Notes under the pieces: generated by a model | The model's input: only the letters and a program-made list of their open reading frames with translations | Database searches by the model: none | What the model was told of the DNA's origin: nothing | Shown: positions 1 through 4,395 of the stretch, piece by piece | Numbering within the stretch: the first letter of the stretch is position 1 | How the letters are laid out: each line of letters opens with the position of its first letter | Position numbers and translations under genes: made by a program | Origin: JACDBD01 sp050743385 | GTDB taxonomy: Bacteria; Actinomycetota; Acidimicrobiia; IMCC26256; JACDBD01 | NCBI GenBank assembly: GCA_050743385.1 | Contig: JBOGFJ010000231.1 | Span: 1 to 9,226, forward strand | Direction of reading: 5' to 3' | Length of the DNA stretch: 9,226 nucleotides

Positions 1-176
1 CCGTGGGAATCGCAGTGGTGTGGATCGCCGTCGTCAGCGTCGTGATCTCCGCTCTCAGCGGGATCTACCGCACCGCGCTCTACCGCTACGCCGTCGACGG
101 TGCCGCGCCCGGTCCGTTCGCCGGTACCGACCTGTCGACCGCCTTCGAGACGAAACCGCGGGGTCGGTTCAACTAG
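1..176 (+). CDS. C-terminal end of a DUF6159-type membrane protein (partial)
   Basis: The reading frame is open from the left edge (codons in phase with base 3) and ends at TAG 174-176, leaving about 57 residues of a gene that begins outside the window. The visible part opens with a hydrophobic stretch rich in Val, Ile and Ala (about residues 1-18), consistent with a last transmembrane helix. It continues with SGIYRTALYRYAVDG and then a short polar tail ending in RGRF-N. The pattern of a helix followed by (S/A)GI(Y/F)..ALYRYA..G..P..F is what I associate with the C-terminus of the uncharacterised DUF6159 membrane family of actinobacteria. That assignment is from memory of the family, not a search. 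Its function is unknown. The gene lies upstream of, and in the same direction as, the TrpF-like gene, but a 190-base gap with a hairpin just after the stop suggests separate transcription. Confidence 0.6.
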   Translation, partial: VGIAVVWIAVVSVVISALSGIYRTALYRYAVDGAAPGPFAGTDLSTAFETKPRGRFN

Positions 177-181
177 CCAGT

Positions 182-197
182 TCGCCCCGAGGGGCGA
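182..197 (+). terminator. Short GC hairpin after the partial membrane gene
   Basis: TCGCCCC (182-188) and GGGGCGA (191-197) are perfect inverted repeats around a two-base centre, in practice a six-pair stem with a four-base loop. The hairpin starts five bases after the TAG at 174-176. No T-run follows, so it is at best a weak or Rho-assisted terminator or an RNA 3'-end stabiliser. Confidence 0.3.
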
Positions 198-242
198 GCT
201 CCCTCACGGTCACCCGCTCTCGCCGGGTACGGTCGCCAGCGC

Positions 243-366
243 GTGAGCGGTCAGTTCCACTTCGTCCCCGAGGCGTATCTCGACCTCGTGCGGAGCGAGG
301 CATCCGAGTCGACATCGCCTAGGCCGAGGCCGACCTCGCGGTGATCGTCGGCGACCTGGGCTCGTC
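243..366 (+). pseudogene. Possible decayed 5' end of a methyltransferase gene
   Basis: A GTG at 243 opens 33 codons that end at TGA 342-344. The first 20 or so residues (SGQFHFVPEAYLDLVRSE) look like the N-terminus of actinobacterial class I SAM-dependent methyltransferases, which often begin with FHFDP-x-x-YL-x-x-(I/V)R-x-E. After that point the frame turns into Pro/Arg/Ser-rich sequence of no recognisable character. A different frame carries a protein-like stretch (ADLAVIVGDLG, about 329-361) interrupted by TAG 320-322. This would fit a gene start joined to unrelated or frameshifted sequence, meaning a remnant. The similarity rests on fewer than 25 residues recalled from the family, so the call is weak. 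The alternative is a 190-base non-coding spacer with a chance reading frame. Confidence 0.25.
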
Positions 367-1056
367 GTGATCGTCCAGATCTACGGGATCACCACGCCCG
401 AGGACGCGGCCGCGGTCGGTGCCCTGGGCCCGGACCACGTGGGCGTCGTGCTCGACGAGGGGATCGAGACCTGGGATTCGGTCGATCTTGTGACCGCGCG
501 GGCAATCGTCGGTGAGCTCGAGGGTGCCGTCCGCCCCGTCGCGCTGTCGCTCTCGACCGACCTCGGCAGGATCCGACGCACCGTCGAACAGCTCGAACCC
601 GAGATCGTGCACCTCGCCCGAGCCGCGGACGGGCTCGACCCCGACGCCGTCGCGTCACTCCGAGCATCGCTGGATCCCGTAGAGGTGATGACCACGGTCC
701 CCGTCCGCGGTTCGCACGCGCTCCGCATCGCGGAGACCCTCGCCGGGTGCAGCGACTATCTCCTGTTGGACACCGCACACCCCGCGACCGGCGTCGTGGG
801 GGCCACCGGCCGTGTTCACGATTGGGCGCTGAGCGCGACGATCGTCGACGCCACCGATGTGCCCGTCATCCTCGCCGGCGGGCTCGGCCCCGACAACGTG
901 GCGGAAGCCATCGAGCGAGTCGAACCCTGGGGCGTCGACTCGGAGACCCGAACGAGCCACTCCGACGACCGTCGTCGCAAGGACCTCGACGCCGTCCGAC
1001 GCTTCGTCGAGACCGCCAGGGCCACCGCCCCGAGCGGGCAGCAGGGCCACCCGTGA
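367..1056 (+). CDS. TrpF-like (phosphoribosylanthranilate isomerase fold) protein lacking catalytic residues
   Basis: This 229-residue protein has the length and strand order of the PRAI (TrpF) TIM barrel. It starts with VQIYGITTPEDA where TrpF has VKICGIT. Asp135 sits in DYLLLDT, the position of the TrpF general acid, followed by GATGRVHDW, which matches GGTGKxFDW. LAGGLGPDNVAEAI (about 169-182) matches the first phosphate-binding loop, and GVDSETRTS...RKDLDAVRRFV matches the GVDxSSGVE...KD..k...F ending. Two TrpF hallmarks are missing. The general-base Cys is replaced by Tyr6, and the anthranilate-binding Arg in the PKSxRYV loop is absent, where this protein has LDEGIETWDS. The phosphate-binding SSGVE segment is also altered. 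No other trp gene is in the window. I infer a paralogue acting on another phosphosugar-like substrate. It starts at GTG 367 with no clear ribosome site. An alternative is a divergent working TrpF. Confidence 0.72.
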   Translation: MIVQIYGITTPEDAAAVGALGPDHVGVVLDEGIETWDSVDLVTARAIVGELEGAVRPVALSLSTDLGRIRRTVEQLEPEIVHLARAADGLDPDAVASLRASLDPVEVMTTVPVRGSHALRIAETLAGCSDYLLLDTAHPATGVVGATGRVHDWALSATIVDATDVPVILAGGLGPDNVAEAIERVEPWGVDSETRTSHSDDRRRKDLDAVRRFVETARATAPSGQQGHP

Positions 1057-1078
1057 CACCGCCGGGTGCCGCGGTCAC
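1053..1078. terminator. Hairpin spanning two convergent stop codons
   Basis: GTG (1053-1055) and ACCGC (1058-1062) pair with GCGGT (1071-1075) and CAC (1076-1078). This gives an eight-pair stem with a two-base bulge and an eight-base loop. It contains the TGA of the TrpF-like gene (1054-1056) and the TGA of the opposing oxidoreductase gene (1075-1077, read as TCA). No T-run is present on either side. It could end transcription from both directions, with low certainty. Confidence 0.3.
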
Positions 1079-1974
1079 TCGAAGGCGGGAAGCACCTCGG
1101 TGGCGAAGCGGTCGAGGCCGTCGACGTCGAAGGGCGCCCGGATCGCGAGGATGACCCACTCCGCCCCGGCGTCTCGGTACGCGCCGACCCGGTCGACGAC
1201 TTCCGTGGCGCTGCCCATCAGCACGCCCGGGCGCAGGAACCGCGCCAGATCGGCGAACTGCGCCTCGAGCGATTGCTCGTCCCAGGCCAGCCCGACGTTG
1301 ACCGCCCGCGTGATCGCGGCGGGATCGCGGCCCTCGCGCTCGCAGTGGTCGTCGAGCACGCCGATCTTGCGGGCGTAGTCGTCGGGCGGGAGGAACGGGA
1401 CGTTCCAGCCGTCGGCGTGGCGGGCGGCGAGGCGCATCGTCACCCGCTCACCGCCGCCGCCGATCCACAGCGGGAGCCGTGCCTGCACGGGCTTGGGCTC
1501 GCAGCGGGCGTCGTGGAGCTGGAAGAACTCGCCCTCGAACGTCGTGACGTCCTGGGTGAGCAGGCCGCGGGTGCACTGGATGGCCTCGTCGAGCTGACGC
1601 AGCCGCACGCCGGGCGACGGGAACGGGATGCCGTAGGCGTCGTACTCCCCCTGGTGCCAGCCCGCGCCGAGACCAAGCGTGACCCGGCCGCCCGACAGCT
1701 GGTCGACGGTCGCGATCGCGTTGGCGAGCACGGCGGGATGGCGGTAACCGACCGAGTACACGAGGCTGCCGCAGCGCACCCGGCTCGTCGACAACGCCAG
1801 CGCCGTGTGGGTGGCGACCGCCTCGAGGCACACCGCGCTCCCGGTGGCGTCGGCGGCGTAGAAGTGGTCCCACACCGAGATCCAGTCGAAGCCGTGGTCC
1901 TCGATGCGGCGCCACAGCGCCCGCAGCTCGTCGGCGGTCGTGTTCTGGAGCCCGGCGTGCACGCCGAACCTCAT
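1075..1974 (-). CDS. LLM-class flavin/F420-dependent oxidoreductase (second gene of pair)
   Basis: This 299-residue protein has the layout of bacterial luciferase-like monooxygenases of the F420-dependent type. It has a first strand MRFGVHAG, then the cofactor-side motif WISVWDHFYA. This is followed by CGSLVYSVGYRHPAVLANA, then DQLSGGRVTLGLGAGWHQGE with YGIPFP, and WIGGGGER near the phosphate end. These are typical LLM signatures; the substrate cannot be told from sequence. The ATG at 1974 is chosen because it forms an ATGA overlap with the stop of the upstream gene and has GAGGT (1988-1984) nine bases ahead. The frame stays open further upstream, but that part overlaps the other oxidoreductase and is an Arg/Ala-rich shadow. 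It is co-translated with its paralogue and ends 18 bases from the convergent TrpF-like gene. The reaction is probably hydride transfer with F420 or FMN in the cytoplasm. Confidence 0.9.
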   Translation of the reverse strand: MRFGVHAGLQNTTADELRALWRRIEDHGFDWISVWDHFYAADATGSAVCLEAVATHTALALSTSRVRCGSLVYSVGYRHPAVLANAIATVDQLSGGRVTLGLGAGWHQGEYDAYGIPFPSPGVRLRQLDEAIQCTRGLLTQDVTTFEGEFFQLHDARCEPKPVQARLPLWIGGGGERVTMRLAARHADGWNVPFLPPDDYARKIGVLDDHCEREGRDPAAITRAVNVGLAWDEQSLEAQFADLARFLRPGVLMGSATEVVDRVGAYRDAGAEWVILAIRAPFDVDGLDRFATEVLPAFE

Positions 1975-2909
1975 CGCTCGTGCACCTCGGGCATGACCTC
2001 GGCGGCGAGGAGGCGAAGATGGTCGAGGTCGTCGAGGTCGAGTACCTGCAGGTACACCGTGGTCGCGCCGGCGTCGCTGTAGGCGAGGAGCGTGTCGATC
2101 ACCTCGACGGGCAGCCCGGCGGCGCCGTTGGCGCGCAGCTCGTCGGGCGCGCGTCCGATCGCCGCCGCGCGCCGGGCGAACTCGGCCTCGTCGGCGCCGC
2201 ACGCCACCACGAGCGCGACGGTCGTGCGCAGCGTGGTGGGATCGCGTCCGATCGCCTCGCACGCCTGCCGCACGCGCGCGACGCCGGCGCGGTACACGTC
2301 GATCGGCGGGAACGGCATGTTGAACTCGGTCGCGAAGCGCGCCGCCAACGCGGGCGTCCGCCTGGGGCCGAAGCCGCCGACGATGACCGGCGGGTGTGGC
2401 GCTTGCACCGGCTTGGGGAGCGCGGGCGAGTCGTCGACGTGGAAGTGCTTCCCCCGGAACGAGAACCGTTCGCCGACCGGTGTGGTCCAGAGACCGGTCA
2501 CGATCTCGAGCTGCTCCTCGAGCCGGTCGAAACGCTCGCGCACCGGCGGGAACGGGATGCCGTATGCCCGGTGCTCGGAGTCGTTCCATCCGCCGCCCAA
2601 CCCGAGCTCGACCCGGCCCGCGCTCATGGCGTCGATCTCGGCAACGGCGACGGCGAGCGGCCCCGGGAGACGGAATGTGCTCGCAGCCACCAGCGTCCCC
2701 AGCCGGATCGTGGTGGTCTCCCGAGCGAGGCCTGCCAGGGTGACGATGGTGTCGGTGGGCCCGGGACCGGGATCGCCGTCGCCGATGCGCAGGTAGTGGT
2801 CGGATCGGAAGAAGGCGTCGAAGCCGAGCTCCTCGGCGGTACGCGCCACCGCGAGCTGCTGGTGGTACGTCGCCCCCTGCTGGGGCTCGGTGAAGATCCT
2901 GAGGTGCAC
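1971..2909 (-). CDS. LLM-class flavin/F420-dependent oxidoreductase (first gene of pair)
   Basis: This 312-residue LLM-family protein begins MHLRIFTEPQQGATY. The cofactor-contact motif FFRSDHYLRIG appears at about 33-43, then IRLGTLVAASTFRLPGPLA. After that come DAMSAGRVELGLGGGWND with YGIPFPP, PPVIVGGFGPRRT, and a C-terminal helix EVIDTLLAYSDAG leading to the last strand. FTEPQ, RSDH and GGGWN place it with F420-using subfamilies, possibly the TIGR03560-like group. This is family knowledge; the substrate is unknown. It starts at GTG 2909, seven bases after a TAGGTT element on the same strand, so it may be translated from a leaderless mRNA. No ribosome site is evident. It is followed by its paralogue with a four-base overlap. 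The two share the GW..(S/G)E...YGIPFP core but are clearly diverged, which points to an old duplication. Confidence 0.92.
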   Translation of the reverse strand: MHLRIFTEPQQGATYHQQLAVARTAEELGFDAFFRSDHYLRIGDGDPGPGPTDTIVTLAGLARETTTIRLGTLVAASTFRLPGPLAVAVAEIDAMSAGRVELGLGGGWNDSEHRAYGIPFPPVRERFDRLEEQLEIVTGLWTTPVGERFSFRGKHFHVDDSPALPKPVQAPHPPVIVGGFGPRRTPALAARFATEFNMPFPPIDVYRAGVARVRQACEAIGRDPTTLRTTVALVVACGADEAEFARRAAAIGRAPDELRANGAAGLPVEVIDTLLAYSDAGATTVYLQVLDLDDLDHLRLLAAEVMPEVHER

Positions 2910-2916
2910 GGGAAGA

Positions 2917-2926
2917 AACCTACAGT
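2917..2926. promoter_or_regulatory. Overlapping divergent -10-like elements
   Basis: The 26-base gap between the oxidoreductase start (GTG, 2909, minus) and the PAC2 start (ATG, 2936, plus) holds TAGGTT on the minus strand (2922-2917) and TACAGT on the plus strand (2921-2926), sharing the TA pair at 2921-2922. Each is a TAnnnT -10 match. They lie 7 and 9 bases before their start codons, the spacing expected if both mRNAs begin at or very near the start codon. No convincing -35 is seen on either side. A GGAGG at 2927-2931 could instead serve the PAC2 start, but it sits only four bases from the ATG. Confidence 0.4.
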
Positions 2927-2935
2927 GGAGGCGCG

Positions 2936-3760
2936 ATGGAGCTTGATGTCGAACGGTGGCCCGACCTGCGGGCGCCGGTGATGGTGGTGGCGCTCTCGGG
3001 GTGGGTGGATGCCGGCCTCGCGGGCGCAGGGGCGATCGCGGTGCTGGCCGAGCAGCTCGAATCGGCGCGCCGGTTCGGCCGACTCGACCTGAGCGACGCG
3101 GTCGACCTCCAGCAGACCCGGCCGACGGTCAAGCTCGTCGAGGGTGCGACGCGCGAGATCGCGTGGCCCACGGTCGAGCTGGTCGCCGGCCGCGCCGGGC
3201 GTGACGTCGTGCTGTGCGTGGGGCCGGAACCGTCGTTGCGGTGGCGGGAGTTCACCGGCCGCCTCGTCGAGGCAGCGGAGCGCCTCGGTATCGAACGGGC
3301 CGTGATGCTGGGCGGCATGCCCGCGGTGGTGTCGCACCGCCGGCCCGCCACGGTGTTGGCCACCGCCACCAGCGCAAGCGTCGTGCAGGAGGCGGGCACG
3401 CTGCGCACCGACTACACCGGGCCGACCGGCGCCCAGACCGTGCTCCAGGTGGCGTTGGGGGACGCGGGGGTCCCGGCGCTCGGCCTCTGGGCCCAGGTGC
3501 CGCACTACGTGTCGGGGAACCCGTCGCCACCGGCGATCCGGGCGCTCCTGGCGCGCCTGCGCGACGTGGCCGGCGTGCAGACCGAGCTCGGCGAGCTCGA
3601 CGCCCAGGTCGACGACTGGGTCGAGCGGGTGGAGAGTGGCCTCGCCGAGCGCCCCGACGTGGCGGAGTTGGTGCAGGCGATCGAAGCCGGTGCCGACGAG
3701 CTCCCGACGGGCGACGAGCTCGCCTCCGAGATCGAGCGCTTCCTGCGGGACGAGGGCTGA
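2936..3760 (+). CDS. PAC2 family protein (proteasome-assembly-chaperone-2 fold)
   Basis: The protein has 274 residues. The family signature is clear: VMVVALSGWVDAGLAGAGAI near the start, and RPTVKLVEGATREIAWP. It is followed by VVLCVGPEPSLRWREF, GIERAVMLGGMPAVVSHRRP, and LGLWAQVPHYVSGNPSPPA. An acidic helical tail (about 220-274) ends the protein. Family knowledge: PF09754 includes the eukaryotic proteasome assembly chaperone PAC2 and archaeal and actinobacterial relatives. Actinobacteria have 20S proteasomes, but the role of the bacterial protein is not established, so a proteasome link is only an inference. It is probably cytoplasmic, as no signal peptide or membrane segment is seen. The gene diverges from the oxidoreductase operon, stands alone on its strand, and is followed by the 260-base structured intergenic region. 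Confidence 0.9.
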   Translation: MELDVERWPDLRAPVMVVALSGWVDAGLAGAGAIAVLAEQLESARRFGRLDLSDAVDLQQTRPTVKLVEGATREIAWPTVELVAGRAGRDVVLCVGPEPSLRWREFTGRLVEAAERLGIERAVMLGGMPAVVSHRRPATVLATATSASVVQEAGTLRTDYTGPTGAQTVLQVALGDAGVPALGLWAQVPHYVSGNPSPPAIRALLARLRDVAGVQTELGELDAQVDDWVERVESGLAERPDVAELVQAIEAGADELPTGDELASEIERFLRDEG

Positions 3761-3785
3761 CCTCTCCGGCGCCGCCTCTGGTCGG

Positions 3786-3931
3786 AAAAAGGGCGAGCCA
3801 GCGGACCGGGGCAGGGTCGGTCCGCCGGCTCACCGTCCTGGCGGCCACCCCGCAGGTATTTCGGGGGCGCGGTGCGGCCGCACGTCTCGACGTACGACCG
3901 AGAGTGTTTCCCCGGCCCGGAGGGCCGAAAC
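3786..3931 (-). ncRNA. Candidate structured RNA: five hairpins in a row
   Basis: Five separate inverted repeats follow each other with gaps of one to sixteen bases. They are 3795-3807/3819-3831 (13 pairs, one A-C mismatch), 3848-3852/3862-3866, the perfect 12-base palindrome 3872-3883, 3885-3889/3899-3903, and 3913-3918/3922-3927 closed by GTTT 3906-3909 with AAAC 3928-3931. The minus strand is preferred because, read that way, the longest hairpin comes last and is followed by GCCC and then TTTTT (3790-3786), like the end of a terminated transcript. No gene on the minus strand needs a terminator there. I do not recognise a known family: TPP, cobalamin, SRP, tmRNA and RNase P hallmarks were looked for and not seen. 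It may instead be a leader or terminator cluster on the plus strand. Confidence 0.25.
3795..3831 (-). terminator. Strong hairpin with T-run, minus-strand orientation
   Basis: The arms 3795-3807 and 3819-3831 pair over 13 positions with a single A-C mismatch and an 11-base loop. Read on the minus strand the stem is followed after four bases by five Ts (3790-3786). That matches an intrinsic terminator for minus-strand RNA, although the four-base gap before the Ts weakens it. It lies 34 bases past the PAC2 stop, so it may block antisense transcription into that gene or end an unannotated RNA. Confidence 0.4.
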
Positions 3932-3938
3932 CCGTTTT
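3906..3938 (+). terminator. Probable intrinsic terminator for the PAC2 transcript
   Basis: CGGCCC (3913-3918) pairs with GGGCCG (3922-3927) around GGA. GTTT (3906-3909) can pair with AAAC (3928-3931) outside it, across three unpaired Cs. TTTT follows at 3935-3938. In a region this GC-rich, a T-run just after a stable hairpin is notable. It would end a transcript about 175 bases past the PAC2 stop, or act as an attenuator ahead of the 4021 gene. Confidence 0.38.
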
Positions 3939-3940
3939 GT

Positions 3941-3964
3941 CCGATCCGGCGACCCGATCCGGCG
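3941..3964 (+). repeat. 11-base perfect direct repeat upstream of the 4021 operon
   Basis: CCGATCCGGCG occurs at 3941-3951 and again at 3954-3964, identical, with two bases (AC) between, so a 13-base period. A shorter GATCCGG recurs at 4015-4021, at the start codon of the next gene. The repeats end 18 bases before the TAGAAC -10-like element at 3983, where an activator or repressor could bind as a tandem dimer. They could equally be part of the structured region just upstream. Confidence 0.4.
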
Positions 3965-3982
3965 CGGGCTCGCGGCCGGGGG

Positions 3983-3988
3983 TAGAAC
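3983..3988 (+). promoter_or_regulatory. Possible -10 element for the membrane protein-ddl operon
   Basis: TAGAAC lies seven bases before a GTG at 3996 and is the only TA-rich -10-like hexamer between the direct repeats and the 4021 gene. It lacks the final T of the consensus. Transcription from about 3996 would give the 4021 gene a 25-base leader including its AGGGG ribosome site. Confidence 0.25.
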
Positions 3989-3995
3989 TCGCCCG

Positions 3996-4037
3996 GTGAC
4001 GAGCGCGACCAGGGGATCCGGTGACAGCGCTGCGTGA
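3996..4037 (+). CDS. Possible leaderless 13-codon leader peptide
   Basis: GTG 3996 to TGA 4035-4037 encodes VTSATRGSGDSAA. It begins seven bases after the TAGAAC element, as a leaderless start would, and overlaps the first codons of the 4021 gene in another frame. Short leaderless upstream frames are common in actinobacteria. This one has no run of a single amino acid that would suggest attenuation, and may simply be chance. Confidence 0.18.
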   Translation: MTSATRGSGDSAA

Positions 4038-4395
4038 CTTCCACGGGGTCTTCGGTTACGTCGCCATCGTGGCCAACGGCATCGCCGGCGTCGCCGCGCT
4101 GGTGGCGTGGCTGGTGGGGCGCCTGCGGGGGCGCTGGCTCTGGCTGCTCACCCTCGCCGCCGAGGCCATGATGATGGTGGAGGTGGTTGTGGGGGTGATC
4201 CTCTTCGCGCGCGGCGACTACGGCACCGATCGCTTGCGCATCCACATGTTCTACGGCTTCCTCACGTTCGTCACCGTCGGGCTCGCCTACCAGTACCGCG
4301 ACTCCCTCCGGGGCCGCGTCGAGATGTTCTACGGCCTGGTCGGCCTCTTCATCATGGGGCTCGGCATCCGAGCCGTCTTCGAGGTGTCGTCGTGA
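4021..4395 (+). CDS. Small four-helix integral membrane protein, unknown function
   Basis: The protein has 124 residues and is mostly hydrophobic. Likely membrane helices lie at about 8-33, 38-62, 73-92 and 99-120, with Arg-rich connecting loops (GRLRGR, RDSLRGR) that would face the cytoplasm. His8 (FHGVFGY) and His75 (RIHMFYGF) lie at the starts of helices 1 and 3, and helix 2 has buried acidic residues (Glu48, Glu54). Paired membrane histidines can ligate haem, as in small cytochrome b-like proteins, but nothing else proves this. I do not recognise a named family. It starts at GTG 4021, supported by AGGGG at 4011-4015. Its TGA overlaps the GTG of ddl by four bases (GTGA), so the two are translationally coupled. 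That suggests a role near the cell envelope, which is inference. Confidence 0.82.
   Translation: MTALRDFHGVFGYVAIVANGIAGVAALVAWLVGRLRGRWLWLLTLAAEAMMMVEVVVGVILFARGDYGTDRLRIHMFYGFLTFVTVGLAYQYRDSLRGRVEMFYGLVGLFIMGLGIRAVFEVSS

Noticed and set aside
1975..2589. N-terminal extension of the second LLM gene to give a 504-residue protein
   Set aside because: The extra 205 residues overlap the first LLM gene out of frame and are Arg/Ala-rich. The ATG at 1974 with its four-base overlap and GAGGT site gives a standard-length protein.
1066..2981. Long plus-strand open frames opposite the two LLM oxidoreductases
   Set aside because: Both mirror the codon pattern of the genuine minus-strand genes and are rich in Arg, Gly and Val with no motifs. 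The LLM motifs on the minus strand are decisive.
3872..3883. Perfect 12-base palindrome as a stand-alone operator
   Set aside because: At this GC content a short all-GC-core palindrome is expected fairly often, and it is one of several hairpins in the region, so it was kept only as part of the structured cluster.
3761..4020. Known riboswitch or housekeeping RNA (TPP, cobalamin, SRP, tmRNA, RNase P)
   Set aside because: The characteristic conserved stretches of these families were looked for by eye on both strands and not found.
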